DNA of 64,000 nucleotides from Streptomyces lunaelactis (GTDB lineage: Bacteria; Actinomycetota; Actinomycetes; Streptomycetales; Streptomycetaceae): NCBI RefSeq assembly GCF_003054555.1, contig NZ_CP026304.1, forward strand, positions 496,001 to 560,000, in the 5' to 3' direction. The position numbers and the translations under genes are program-made. Under the pieces are notes generated by a model. It ran no database searches, was not told the DNA's origin, and saw nothing but the letters and a program-made list of their open reading frames with translations. Positions 33,761 to 43,315 of this stretch are shown here, one piece after another. Within the stretch, counting starts at the first letter, position 1. Each line of letters opens with the position of its first letter.

Positions 33761-33948
33761 CCGTCCTACCGCCCCCCGTCACCGACCGTGGTCATGGTCA
33801 ATCTCCCCCTGCGCTTCAAGGCGTGTGTTCTGCGTTGTGACGAAATGATGCTCTTGGGGGCATTCGGGTGGTACCTGGTCCGGGGTGCAACTGAACCGGC
33901 GCACCAAGGCTCCTGACAGTCAGAAGCGACCCAACCCAGGAGGCCCTC

Positions 33949-34278
33949 ATGCACACTTGGCAAGTCTCTGCTCTTCCGTCAGCGCCGCAGCCGTCAGAGA
34001 TTGACACCTATCGCTTCCCGGGCGCCAGGGACATCGATGAGCACGCTCCCTGCCCGCCCGCCGACACCTCGGACGACTACCTTCTCCCATCCCCCGACCC
34101 CAATCAGCGGCTTCCCTTCGCACTACCCGCCGCCGACAAGCGCCGCCTGGACGTGCACGCGGCCCTGACCACCACCGGCATCCCGCCACTGCCCGGCGAC
34201 CTCGACGCCATCAAGGCCCTGTGCACCCTGGACGACAGAACCCTCACCACCGTCCTGCGATGGATCACCAGTTACTAG
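33949..34278 (+). CDS. Hypothetical protein (109 aa)
   Basis: A 109-residue protein with AGGAGG 5 bases before the ATG. The C-terminal part (DKRRLDVHAALTTTGIPPLP, DLDAIKALCTLDDRTLTTVL, RWI) is a small helical domain that I associate with unnamed Streptomyces proteins; the first 60 residues are Pro/Asp-rich and probably disordered. The stop TAG lies at the edge of the IS1380-like end (34279), so insertion may have clipped the native C-terminus. Function unknown. Confidence 0.62.
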   Translation: MHTWQVSALPSAPQPSEIDTYRFPGARDIDEHAPCPPADTSDDYLLPSPDPNQRLPFALPAADKRRLDVHAALTTTGIPPLPGDLDAIKALCTLDDRTLTTVLRWITSY

Positions 34279-34860
34279 CCTCGCGCTTTCATGGGCCTGC
34301 TCGTCCATGCCTTGATCAAATAAGCGGAGAACGCTGCTGACCTGCAACGATGGGACTTGTCTAGGGTCCTGTTGGCTGCACGGAAAGAAGCACTCTCCAG
34401 GTGAGCAAGCGCATCGGTTGTACCCGCGTGTCCGCTTCGAGGGCGGTGGCAATGGGGTGGCCTCGCAGGCCGGGTCGGTGCTGCTGGTCGAGACGGTCCG
34501 CAAGTCCGGCCTGGACGGTGCGATATCGGCAGCGCTGGCGCCGGCAGGACGCCACCGCGACCTGGAAAAGACCTTCGGCCACCACCCGCTCGTCGCGTTC
34601 GTCGACCACGGCCAGGCCGGGTCCGGGGAACCGGTGGCCGCCCTGCTGCGGCCCGGCAACGCCGGCTCCAACACCGCCGCCGACCACATCACCACCACCC
34701 AACTCGCCCTGGCCCAACTGCCCAAACACCTGCGGCGGGGACGCCAGACACTGATCGGCACCGACTCCACCGACGGCACCGAACGGCCCGGCGCCTGGGT
34801 CGCAGAGATCACCGACATGCCAGACCTGACCACCTGGCCCAGGGGCATGCGGGTGGACTG
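34279..34860 (+). mobile_element. IS1380-family insertion sequence relic
   Basis: Left end CCTCGCGCTTTCATGGGC at 34279-34296 recurs at 56868. Transposase pieces follow in alternating frames: MSKRIG (34401), then SQAGSVLLVETVRKSGLDGA, RQDATATWK, and KTFGHHPLVAFVDHGQAGSG to HLRRGRQTLIGTDSTDG. These are IS1380 transposase motifs. The first third after ISAALAP is deleted, so that the next conserved block is WKKTFGHHP; the catalytic DDE region and the C-terminal half are missing. Similarity ends near 34855 (WPRGMRV). It is dead, with no right end seen. Confidence 0.75.
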
Positions 34861-35254
34861 GGGCGACCGGAGGCCCACGGGCAGCCCGAAGGCCCGGAGT
34901 CATGCCCCTTTTGTCGCGAATCGGCCCCATGGGGATGCGCCACTGGCTCACGGTGGCTCCGCAATCCATCGACTTCGACATCAAAAGGCTGTTTCGCCCA
35001 GGCCGTTCGCCCCATTTGGGGGATATGTAATTCGCTGTGGCGGACATCACAGAAATGGTTCTGACTTTCGCCAACTCGACTGTGTGCCACAAGTCCTGAG
35101 GGTCAGTGGACCGGCCGATACGGGTTTCAGGGCAAGGGCGGTGCTTGCGTGCCGGATTCGGCTCGCGCAGAGTCCAAGTCCTTCAGCCCGCTCTTGCTCC
35201 GTGCAATGGCAGGCCTATTGCCGGACGCCGGGGGGGCGAAAGGTCATCCATTTA
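34861..35254. other. Intergenic, about 390 bp
   Basis: It separates the IS relic from the GH16 gene and must carry the GH16 promoter. I see no coding sequence or strong hairpin. Confidence 0.45.
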
Positions 35255-36523
35255 ATGCTCAGATATTCAAAACACCGCCGCAAGCTGAACGCCCGCAAGA
35301 AGCTTTCCGTCCTCGTGCTGTCCTTCGCCACCCTTGCTGTGGGCAGCGCCGCCTGGGCGGGCCAGTCGGGGCCGTCGACCGGGGTGGTCGTCGACTCGCT
35401 GTCCCTTTCGGCATCGCCGAGTGGCCAGCTGAAGGCGACAGCGAAGGTCCATTCCGCTCGTACGATCCGGGTACAGGCACTGACCGTCGCCGTACGGTCG
35501 GCGAACGGCTCCCACTTCGACTTCCCCGGGGCGACCGCGCCAAGCCTGGGCCCCTCGCAGACGACATTCACGTCCGGCAGCCGCACATTCCCGGCCGGCA
35601 CGTACACCGCCTTCGTCGCATACAAATACCGCGACACCTGGCGCAACCTCTCCCCGGTGAAGACGTTCACTTCCGGCGGCACGGCCACGCCTGCGCCTGG
35701 CCCGACGGCTTCGGCCTCCCCGTCGCCCAGCCCGACCCCTACCCCGACCGGAACCAGCCCCAGCCCGGTGACTAGCCCGAGTGCGTCGGCTTCGCCGGTT
35801 CCGTCCCCCAGCCAGACCACGTCGACGACCGGCGCCGCGCCGTTGGGTATCCCGGGCACCTGGCGCCCGGCGTTCGCGGACGAGTTCAACGGCACCACTC
35901 TCGACAGTTCTAAGTGGAACCCGAACTGGCTGGGCTGCCCCACCTGCACCACGAAGCCCGTCAATTCCGCCGAACTGGGTGCATATGCCCCCTCCCAGGT
36001 GAGCGTCAGCGGAGGCTCCCTGCACCTCAAGGCCGAAAAGGTGCAGACCACCGCAAATGACGGCAAGACCTACGCCTACCGCTCCGGCCTGGTCGAGAGT
36101 GACGGCAAGGCCGAGTTCACCTACGGAGCCTTCGAGGCCAGGATCTACACCCCCGCGGCGTCCCCTGGGGCGATCGCCAACTGGCCCGCCTTCTGGACGG
36201 ACGGGCAGAACTGGCCCGAGGACGGCGAAATGGACATCATGGAGGCCCTCGGCGGCGGCAAGGCCTGCTACCACTTCCACTCCCCGGCGGGCGGTCCGGG
36301 CGGCTGCGCCCCCGGTGACTTCACGGGATGGCACACCTACGGAGCTGAGTGGAAGCCCGGAGTCGTCACGTACTACTACGACGGCAAGCAGGTGGGCCAG
36401 ATCACGACCGGCATCACCTCGTCGCCGATGTTCCTGATCCTGAACAACGGCGTCTACAGCAGTCCGACGACCGTGACCCCGGCCGACATGATGACCGACT
36501 ATGTGAGGGTCTGGCAGCACTGA
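35255..36523 (+). CDS. Secreted GH16 beta-glucanase with linker
   Basis: A 422-aa secreted enzyme. Signal peptide residues about 1-35 (KKLSVLVLSFATLAVGSAAWA). An N-terminal beta-sandwich-like domain (40-140), a Pro/Ser/Thr linker (about 145-195) and a GH16 catalytic domain (205-422) follow. The catalytic ExDxxE motif is Glu325, Asp327, Glu330 in GEMDIMEALG. The substrate is probably a beta-1,3/1,4-glucan, lichenan or galactan-type polymer; the fold does not discriminate. It lies just outside the polysaccharide cluster, which encodes a second GH16 enzyme. A strong terminator follows. Confidence 0.92.
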   Translation: MLRYSKHRRKLNARKKLSVLVLSFATLAVGSAAWAGQSGPSTGVVVDSLSLSASPSGQLKATAKVHSARTIRVQALTVAVRSANGSHFDFPGATAPSLGPSQTTFTSGSRTFPAGTYTAFVAYKYRDTWRNLSPVKTFTSGGTATPAPGPTASASPSPSPTPTPTGTSPSPVTSPSASASPVPSPSQTTSTTGAAPLGIPGTWRPAFADEFNGTTLDSSKWNPNWLGCPTCTTKPVNSAELGAYAPSQVSVSGGSLHLKAEKVQTTANDGKTYAYRSGLVESDGKAEFTYGAFEARIYTPAASPGAIANWPAFWTDGQNWPEDGEMDIMEALGGGKACYHFHSPAGGPGGCAPGDFTGWHTYGAEWKPGVVTYYYDGKQVGQITTGITSSPMFLILNNGVYSSPTTVTPADMMTDYVRVWQH

Positions 36524-36536
36524 CCCGGAGACCGAC

Positions 36537-36567
36537 GTGCCCGGCCGTGTATCTCGCGGCCGGGCAC
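36537..36567 (+). terminator. Terminator after the GH16 gene
   Basis: Perfect 11-bp arms GTGCCCGGCCG and CGGCCGGGCAC around a 9-base loop, beginning 14 bp past the stop. Confidence 0.75.
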
Positions 36568-36809
36568 GGCCGTGCGCCGGGCGGAGCGCGGGCTCAGAGG
36601 GCGTGTTCTTGGCTGCCCAGCCGAGTGGTACGCGAGTTGGACGCACGCGGATCTACCGCGGCCGCACTGCGCCGAGGCATGGGCGGTCTGCTCGGAGAGC
36701 TCGGTCCGCCGTCTGGGTGATCATCGCAGGGCATCATGCTTGCGATGCGGGCGCGGGGGTGGGCGCCGACGGAGCCAGCCACGACGTAGGGCTCGCCGGC
36801 CAACAACCT

Positions 36810-37577
36810 CTACTGAGGTTCCCGTATCACGGCAAAGAGCGCCCGGTCCGTCGGGAGACCGGCGGCGTCGAACGCGCGATGGCGGCCGAGGTGTTCGATT
36901 CGTGCCCCGGCGCAGTTCTCCTGCAGGTACTCCCTGAGCCAGACGTCCGGCGTCGGCAGCATACGAGGAAGACCGAACGACTCGGGCATCTCGTCCTCGC
37001 CGCTGTCAAAGAACATCACCTTGCCGGTCCGGGCCCAGAGCTCCCGAAGGAGGTATGTGGCGGTGTCGAGGCCCTGGTTTCGCACCAGGTGATGCCAGAG
37101 GGACAGCACGAGGGTGCAGTCGGTTGCCGGCAGAAGGTCGAGTGTGTCGGCTCGAAGCTCGAGCTCCATCACCGCCACGTTGTCCAGCTGGTTTCGTCGC
37201 ACGGCTGTCGTCGTTGTCCGAACGTATTTCGGGACCGATTCGAGCGCGACCGAGGGTACCCCACGACTGGCGAGCATTATTGGGAAATAGCCGACATTTG
37301 CGCCGACATCCATCGCGCTCTTCACGCCCAGCCGCTCGACAACCGGCTCCATCGCCGCCCATCGCGACCGGCTGCCGACCGCTCGCTTCGCCTTCCGCAC
37401 TGGTAGGCCCGGGACCGGCTGGTAGACGCCGTCGGGCAGGGCATCGAGCTTCAGGCGGACCAGATCGATCGTGTCGTCGAGTATGCGACGCCCGCGCCGC
37501 AGCAGTCGAAGCGACGGAATCCTCTGGTGAAGGCGCACCATGCGCATGGAAGCCTGAGTTCCGTCCAATTGGCCCAC
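36810..37577 (-). CDS. SAM-dependent methyltransferase
   Basis: A 255-aa class I methyltransferase. SAM motif I is MDVGANVGYFPIML (about residues 89-102), followed by an acidic ALES (motif II) and LVLSLWHHLVRNQGLD (motif IV area). The N-terminal 75 residues are basic and may bind the substrate. GTG start with AGGGGTGA upstream. It resembles methyltransferases found in surface-polysaccharide loci, where they methylate sugars or carrier-linked glycans; that role is inferred from the neighbouring cluster. It shares the 12-bp motif TATTTCACAATA upstream with the kinase gene at 43132. Confidence 0.82.
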   Translation of the reverse strand: MGQLDGTQASMRMVRLHQRIPSLRLLRRGRRILDDTIDLVRLKLDALPDGVYQPVPGLPVRKAKRAVGSRSRWAAMEPVVERLGVKSAMDVGANVGYFPIMLASRGVPSVALESVPKYVRTTTTAVRRNQLDNVAVMELELRADTLDLLPATDCTLVLSLWHHLVRNQGLDTATYLLRELWARTGKVMFFDSGEDEMPESFGLPRMLPTPDVWLREYLQENCAGARIEHLGRHRAFDAAGLPTDRALFAVIREPQ

Positions 37578-38152
37578 GAGTCACCCCTATTGGCTCGCGA
37601 ACCGACCGCGCATACCCATCTCGGACCGGCGGCATGACGGTCGATTCAGCATTTTTCGTACCTTTTCATTCGGTATTTCACAATAGTGGATGCCGAAGGC
37701 CCACGCTCGTCCGGGAGGACCGGGGTGGATGGCTTTCGACCGGGCTGCCGGTCGTCGTTCAGGGCGCCCCGCCTGTCTCCCGGCGACAGGGCTCTGACCG
37801 CCCTGCTTGCGGTACCGGAGTCCGGCCGCGTCGGCATGCCTGCCGGGCTGGCCAGGCTCGACGAGCGCCGGCCTGAACGGATCCTTCAAGGTGAACCACT
37901 GGTCTGCGGGGGACGGGCAGGGGACGTGAAGCGGGGACGCCGTCGGCGGCAGACGGTTGCGCCGGGTGCCCGTTTCCTGTGTGCCGCTACTGCCCCAACG
38001 CACGCGTCACGTTGCGTGGCTCTGCGGGTGTTCGGACAATGGATCGTGGAAGCAGGAGACTTGGGTCAACACTCCGACTCCTCCTGTTCCGCTCGCCGGA
38101 ACACTGGGCCGTGGTGTCCATCCGCCTGGGCGGGGTCGTGAGGAGGGCATCC
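37578..38152. other. Divergent intergenic region of the polysaccharide cluster
   Basis: 575 bp between the methyltransferase and the rightward acyltransferase gene. The left part (37640-37690) is AT-rich and holds the shared 12-bp motif; the rest is GC-rich without a supported gene. Confidence 0.45.
37674..37685. promoter_or_regulatory. Shared motif TATTTCACAATA, copy 1
   Basis: Identical to 43142-43153. It reads TATTGTGAAATA on the minus strand and is an inverted repeat of TATT/AATA around GTGA. It lies 97 bp upstream of the methyltransferase start. Confidence 0.4.
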
Positions 38153-39277
38153 GTGAGCCACCACCAGGCACCCGAATCTGAGCCCCGAGAGTGGGACGTC
38201 CACACCGGTGATGGCGTGACACGGGCCGTGAGCCCCGTTCCCCGTGAGACCTGGGCGAAGGTGCTCGCCGCCGACCCCGGAGCCACGGCATTCCTCTTGC
38301 CGCAGTGGCTGGACTGCATCTGCAGCGTCCGTGGCTGGCAGGACGCGAGCCGGCTCTACCGGACGGCCGAAGGACGGGAGCTCGTCCTGCCGATGGTTCG
38401 CCGACCGGCATGGTTCCGCGCTCTCTCGTTGCAGTCCTCCTTCCCCCCGGGATGGGGAACGGGCGGCATTCTGGCGTCCGGAGGAGTCCGCCCCGACGAA
38501 GTCGACATGGTCCTCGCCGATCTCGCCTCCGACCGAGCACTGCGCACCAGCGTCCGTCCTGACTTCGCCGCTGCACCCGCGTGGCCGGGTGGGGCGCCGG
38601 GGGTCGTCACCGTGCCCCGGAGGGTCCATGTACTGGATCTCGACGGCGGCATGGACGCCCTGTGGTCGCAGCGATGGTCCGGGAAGTCACGAAGGGGGCT
38701 GCGCTCCTCGGAACGCAAGGCCGAGCAGGCCGGCCTGGTCATCGAAAGCGGCCACTCGCCAGAGCTGGTGTCCGCCTTCTACGACCTCTACCTGCGATGG
38801 ATCGACCGGCGAGCGCGGGAACGGCAACTGCCCTCGGCTGTCGTCCGCAGCCGCGGAAAGCGTGCGGAGCCGCTCGCCAAATTCCAGGCGGTAGCAGCTT
38901 CCCTCCCAGGCACCTGCCGAATTCACGTGGCCAGACTTGACGGGGAACCGGTGGCCGCCACCATCTCGCTGCTGCACGGATCGATCTGCATCTACTGGCG
39001 CGGCGTGAGCGACAAGCGGACGGCGGCTCCGCTGCGCGCGAACCAGTTCCTTCAGCTCCGCTCCATCAAGGAGGCCTGTGATGCAGGCTGCCGCTACTAC
39101 GAGATGGGGGAATCGGGCGGGGTCACTTCGCTGGAGCAGTTCAAGGCCAACCTCGGCGGAGGCGTACGAACCCTCGCCGAGTACCGGATCGAGCGCTTGC
39201 CGCTCACCGGGCTCCAGGATCGGCTGGGCCGGATCCGCAACGCCGTCGACGCCCGTCTCGCCACCCGGCGGAGCTGA
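38153..39277 (+). CDS. BcsL/CelD-type GNAT acyltransferase (copy 1)
   Basis: A 374-aa protein of the Acetyltransf_6 (FemAB/BcsL-like) group. The acyltransferase fold spans about 180-330, with RRGLRSSERKAEQAGLVIES, YDLYLRWIDRRARERQLPSA and GSICIYWRGVSDKRTAAPLR, and the family ending CRYYEMGESGGVTSLEQFK. GGAGG lies 6 bases before the GTG. Paralogous to the gene at 40829 (both contain WLDCIC near the N-terminus and CRYY at the end). Such enzymes transfer acyl groups, or amino acids from tRNA in FemX proteins, to sugars or lipid-linked glycans. Convergent with the flippase gene, 3 bp apart. Confidence 0.85.
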   Translation: MSHHQAPESEPREWDVHTGDGVTRAVSPVPRETWAKVLAADPGATAFLLPQWLDCICSVRGWQDASRLYRTAEGRELVLPMVRRPAWFRALSLQSSFPPGWGTGGILASGGVRPDEVDMVLADLASDRALRTSVRPDFAAAPAWPGGAPGVVTVPRRVHVLDLDGGMDALWSQRWSGKSRRGLRSSERKAEQAGLVIESGHSPELVSAFYDLYLRWIDRRARERQLPSAVVRSRGKRAEPLAKFQAVAASLPGTCRIHVARLDGEPVAATISLLHGSICIYWRGVSDKRTAAPLRANQFLQLRSIKEACDAGCRYYEMGESGGVTSLEQFKANLGGGVRTLAEYRIERLPLTGLQDRLGRIRNAVDARLATRRS

Positions 39278-39280
39278 TTT

Positions 39281-40579
39281 CTACTTGGGTCCGACCATGC
39301 CCCCGTCCGTCGGCGATTCCGACCGGCTCCCTACCGGCAGCCAGAGCGGCTTCCGCCACCACAGCCACGCGGCCACAACACTTTGGGCGATGAGCCACCC
39401 GGCCCCAACCCCCGCAATGCCCAGGGGCGACAGCAGCACCAGGCTCAGCCCGGTGGCCAGCGTGCAGACGACTCCCAGGATTCCGATCAGCATGCGCATC
39501 CGGCGCTGGGCCCGGCAAGCGCTCATGGCCGTAATGACGACCAGGTTGGGAATCGCCGACAGAGCCACCAGACGGAGCAGACCCGCCCCGTTCTGGGCGT
39601 AGTCGGTGCCGAACACACGCAGCACGAGTGGCGCAGCTGCACAGAGCACCAGTGCTCCCACAACCTGCAGCATTCCGGTGTGTCGCAGGACCCGCCGACA
39701 GTGCCTGAGCAGCTGAGCCGGGTCGTTCGCCGCCTCGACGACGAGCGACTCGCCCATGCTCGCGTTCAGTTGGTACAGCGTGAACCCGGCGAGCCAGGCC
39801 AGCGAGAAGTAGGCGGCCTGGTCGGGTCCGCACCGGTTGAGAACGATGATCGGGAGCAGGGCGGTCGCGCCGAGCCAGAAGAGTGCTGCCACGTAGTCCA
39901 GCGCAATGTATTTCGGCGTCGGTCTGCTCGTGTCGGCCCGCTCGTCCGGCGGGGTGCGGGCGTGCCGGGGGAACGCTCTTGCGTACAGGAAGCCGTTGGT
40001 GAGGATGACGGCGAGGACCAGGGCGAGGGCCCAGGACAGCAGGATTCCGGTCGACTTCATGACGACGGCCAGCACACCGACGAGCACGATCTTCCCCACC
40101 GCGAACACGGCGTTCTCCCACACCACCCAGTCCGGGCGTCGCAGGCCGGTCAGCACACCGTCCTGGATGACGAAGACCGCGTATGCCGCAGTGGCCAGGA
40201 CGTAGCATCCCCCGAGCAGCGGCTCGCGCAGGAACAGCAGCCCTGGAGAGATCCAGGGCACGAGGAAGAGAAACATCCCTGCAAGGAACACGGAGAAGAC
40301 ACAAGCGCCCAGATAGGCCCTGGAGACCAGCAGTTGGGTGCGGTCCCCCGCGGTGGGAACGAACCGGAGCAGCACATTGGTCAGGTTGAGCTGGCCCACT
40401 CCGGCCAGCAGCATCATCGCGGACACTGCCGAGTAGTTGCGGCCCACCGCACCGGTGTCGTACCAGCGAGCTGCCAACGCCCAATACCCCGCCCCGAGAG
40501 CCGCTGTCAGCAGTGCGTTGAACGTCAGCACGTGACCGGTGCGCAGCAGGTGGTCCTTGGACTGCCGCACCGGGCTCAC
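39281..40579 (-). CDS. Polysaccharide flippase (Wzx/MATE-like)
   Basis: A 432-aa integral membrane protein with about 12-14 transmembrane helices, of the oligosaccharidyl-lipid flippase superfamily. Starts RTGHVLTFNALLTAALGAGY, contains WENAVFAVGKIVLVGVLAVV in the middle and ends LSPLGIAGVGAGWLIAQSVV. It should move undecaprenyl-linked repeat units across the membrane. GTG start; the ribosome site is weak, so it may be translated with the upstream acyltransferase transcript (gap of about 250 bp). It is the main marker that this cluster builds an exported glycan. Confidence 0.9.
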   Translation of the reverse strand: MSPVRQSKDHLLRTGHVLTFNALLTAALGAGYWALAARWYDTGAVGRNYSAVSAMMLLAGVGQLNLTNVLLRFVPTAGDRTQLLVSRAYLGACVFSVFLAGMFLFLVPWISPGLLFLREPLLGGCYVLATAAYAVFVIQDGVLTGLRRPDWVVWENAVFAVGKIVLVGVLAVVMKSTGILLSWALALVLAVILTNGFLYARAFPRHARTPPDERADTSRPTPKYIALDYVAALFWLGATALLPIIVLNRCGPDQAAYFSLAWLAGFTLYQLNASMGESLVVEAANDPAQLLRHCRRVLRHTGMLQVVGALVLCAAAPLVLRVFGTDYAQNGAGLLRLVALSAIPNLVVITAMSACRAQRRMRMLIGILGVVCTLATGLSLVLLSPLGIAGVGAGWLIAQSVVAAWLWWRKPLWLPVGSRSESPTDGGMVGPK

Positions 40580-40828
40580 TGTGCCCGCCAGTTGTCGGGC
40601 ATCCGGTCCGGCCTACGGCGCATGGTGACTCCAGCCTGTGCGCAGCCCGGACGAGGAAGCGACGGGTGATCCGCACAGGGCACCTGCGTTACCGGAGACT
40701 CCATGTGGCGGCCAGGGATAGCGTGGCTTTCCAACAATCGTCGTTCCCCTCAGGCTAGATCGAGGACGGGCACTCTGCCACACAGGGAGTCCAGCTCCGC
40801 ACGCTGCGTGACATTCGCTCCCCAGGGC

Positions 40829-41917
40829 CTAGGCGTCCTCGAAGCGGAGCAGGCGCTTGACGGCGCTCCGTAGTCGGCGATCGGCGGCCGAAACCGGAAG
40901 CCGCTCGCGGAGGAAGGCGGGGGTCGAGCGGCTTTCGGCCCCGAAGCCGTCCTTGAAGTGGGCCAGCGAGGACCCCGGTCGGGAGTCCCCCAGGTGGTAG
41001 TACCTGCAGCCCGCCTCGCACGCGTCCTCGACGGCGAGGTGGTGGAGCAGGAAGTTCGCCCGGACCGGGTGGGCGAGATCCCGGTTCATCGCACCGCGCC
41101 AGTACTTCGCGTGGTCGCCGTGACGGAGGACGACAATCGCCGCGGCGGGCTCGCCGGCGCACCATGCCAGGTAGATCGCGCACGATTCACCGAACCGATC
41201 GGCAACAGCCTCCAGACGCTGCCGCGGGAAGCTACGGGTCTGGCGCCATCGGGCGAGTGCCAGCGGCTCGTGCTGCTGCCGCGCCCAGCGCACCATTGAC
41301 TGTTCGTACAGGTGGTAGAAGGCCGGCACCAGCCGGCCCGTGCGGTCGACCTCCACCTTGATCGCCGACCGCTCGGCTCGGCGCACAGCCCGTCGGACAC
41401 GCCCGTGGAAGCGCCGGTCCCAGACGGTGCCGAAGCCGCCGTCCAGGTCCAGCACCTGCGTCATGTGTTCCTCCGCCCCGAAGCTCTGCGGCGCCGCCCG
41501 TGCCCACACCGGGTCGGCGCCGGGCCCGAACCGGACGCCGACCCGGAGCGCCGGGCGCCGCGCGAGGTCGTCGAAGACGACGCGAGCCTCCGTCTCGTCG
41601 GGCGTTCCGGGGGAGACCAAGGGCCCGCCGATTCCCCAGTCGGACGGCCAGGAGTCCTCGCCGACCAGCCACGCCGGCCACCCTCGCCGCCGGGCCAGTG
41701 GTACGACGAGCCGGCGCCCACCCTCGAATTCGTACAGTCGGCTGGCATCCTCGAAGGGTCCCGTCGCACAGATGCAATCGAGCCACGTCGGAGTCTGGCT
41801 GGCCAGGGTGTTCTCGTCCACAGAGGCCAGTTGCCGCCAGACCGCCCGCGGAGCGGGGCTGGTCACCCGCACGGGGCACGACGGTCCGGCCACTGGGTGC
41901 GCGACGGCTGAGTTCAT
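40829..41917 (-). CDS. BcsL/CelD-type GNAT acyltransferase (copy 2)
   Basis: A 362-aa paralogue of the gene at 38153. Shared blocks include TWLDCIC, the acyltransferase core FHGRVRRAVRRAERSAIKVE, FYHLYEQSMVRWARQQ, and KYWRGAMNRDLAHPVRANFL with the ending CRYYHLGDSRPGSSLAHFK. AGGAGG precedes the ATG. Likely decorates the cluster's polysaccharide with an acyl or amino-acyl group; the two copies probably differ in acceptor or position. Upstream on the same strand are the kinase and ATP-grasp genes. Confidence 0.86.
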   Translation of the reverse strand: MNSAVAHPVAGPSCPVRVTSPAPRAVWRQLASVDENTLASQTPTWLDCICATGPFEDASRLYEFEGGRRLVVPLARRRGWPAWLVGEDSWPSDWGIGGPLVSPGTPDETEARVVFDDLARRPALRVGVRFGPGADPVWARAAPQSFGAEEHMTQVLDLDGGFGTVWDRRFHGRVRRAVRRAERSAIKVEVDRTGRLVPAFYHLYEQSMVRWARQQHEPLALARWRQTRSFPRQRLEAVADRFGESCAIYLAWCAGEPAAAIVVLRHGDHAKYWRGAMNRDLAHPVRANFLLHHLAVEDACEAGCRYYHLGDSRPGSSLAHFKDGFGAESRSTPAFLRERLPVSAADRRLRSAVKRLLRFEDA

Positions 41918-42040
41918 GACTCCTCCTGCCGGGCGTGAGAAGGGACGGGACTAAGGCCGAGATTAGACGGACACGAGGCGCACGGCCTCTTTGACGCGAC
42001 GCTTGAAGGAGGCCGCGTTCGGGGCGCCGGGCGTCGACCA

Positions 42041-43132
42041 CTACCGTCGCGCCACCTCCTTGAGCACCGGCACCACATTGCCCGCGACCCAATGATGGCT
42101 GCGTCCGTAGCGCGCCGACTTCTCCGCGTTTCCCGCCACATGCCACAGCCAGGTCAGCAGCGGCAGCACGTCTTCCTCGGGGCCTTCGTCCGTGGGTGGA
42201 ACATCTGCTTCGGCGAGGAGACGGCGGTCCTCGGGCAGCAGGGAGCCGCGCCGCACGACATCCGCCACGATCTGCCCCAACTCCCGCCCGCCGCGCTGGT
42301 GCCGCAGTGTCAGGACGAAGGTGTAGGCATCGATGGCGCAAGGGCCGTCCCGGCGGGCGTTCGCCCAGTCGATCACCCCGGTGAGCGTCCCGTGCTCCCC
42401 GTTCAACAGGATGTTTCCCGGATGGAAGTCCCCATGGGTCCACGCAACCGTCAAGTTGTGCCCGGTCAGACCGCTGCGGAGGCGCTCTCTAAGTGCCTCC
42501 GTGGCGGCTGCGCCACGGCCCCGGCGGCACCACGGGATCTCTTCGGCCAGGATGGCGAGCTGGGGGTCGACCCAGTGCCCGATGTGTGACGTGACGCACT
42601 CCAGCCGCCCGGTTGCCCGGTGCAGCTCGCAGACCGCTCCGAGCGCGGAGGCAGTCACTTGCCGAGTGAGGTGTGGAGAGCGCCGCAGCAGCTCGTCGCC
42701 TTCGACACCCGGCAGACGGCCTTCCGCCACCAGGGGAAGCCGTCCGCCGAGCCGGCACACTTCCATCGGAGGCAGCAGCCGCCGCCACTCGTCCAGCCGG
42801 TCGTCGAACGTCAGGTCCCGCACGGCTTCGCACCCCCGGGCGAGCGACGCGGCAGCTCTACTGCTGCGGGGATGCTTGACCACCAGCGGCCGCTTCTCGT
42901 CCTCCAGCTCGAAGACCAGAAGATCGGAAACCGTCCGCTGCAGCCGGTGCAGGTCGCGGAAGCCGGCGCGGTCAGCGCGCAGCTGGTTCGCCAGATGGCG
43001 GGCCGTCAGCAGGTCGGCGGGCCGGGTGAGCACACCCCGGGGACGAAGGGGAAGGAGGCCGCGCAGCCGGGACCCCCACACATCAGCGCGAGGGAAGGCA
43101 TCTTCCACAGACCCTCCGTCCAATCGGCTCAT
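42041..43132 (-). CDS. Aminoglycoside-phosphotransferase-fold kinase (copy 1)
   Basis: A 363-aa APH/choline-kinase-fold protein. Catalytic Brenner motif WTHGDFHPGNILLN, metal-binding IDWANARRDGP in place of the usual DFE/DWE, and an N-lobe ATP-binding Lys in PLVVKHPRSS. Ends LLTWLWHVAGNAEK. It is not a known drug-resistance subtype; context suggests phosphorylation of a sugar or lipid-linked intermediate. Clear paralogue of the gene at 45133. An AT-rich patch with motif TATTTCACAATA lies just upstream (10 bp), so it may have its own promoter. Confidence 0.87.
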   Translation of the reverse strand: MSRLDGGSVEDAFPRADVWGSRLRGLLPLRPRGVLTRPADLLTARHLANQLRADRAGFRDLHRLQRTVSDLLVFELEDEKRPLVVKHPRSSRAAASLARGCEAVRDLTFDDRLDEWRRLLPPMEVCRLGGRLPLVAEGRLPGVEGDELLRRSPHLTRQVTASALGAVCELHRATGRLECVTSHIGHWVDPQLAILAEEIPWCRRGRGAAATEALRERLRSGLTGHNLTVAWTHGDFHPGNILLNGEHGTLTGVIDWANARRDGPCAIDAYTFVLTLRHQRGGRELGQIVADVVRRGSLLPEDRRLLAEADVPPTDEGPEEDVLPLLTWLWHVAGNAEKSARYGRSHHWVAGNVVPVLKEVARR

Positions 43133-43141
43133 AACGGACTA

Positions 43142-43153
43142 TATTTCACAATA
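43142..43153. promoter_or_regulatory. Shared motif TATTTCACAATA, copy 2
   Basis: Exact 12-bp match to 37674-37685, 10 bp before the kinase ATG. The flanks extend the dyad to ATATT-N4-AATAT. Confidence 0.4.
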
Positions 43154-43315
43154 TGTCGTCGCATGGTCGACGGCGATCGGGCGGCTCGCTGCGGTCGAGC
43201 CGCCAGCAACTCCCGTGACCCACCACGCGCTCGCGCCAGGGCGCGCCGTATCCGGGCCGTGCCTGGCATCCGCTAGGTGCCTGGCATCTGCTTCACGTGG
43301 GGGCGCCGCTGGGTG

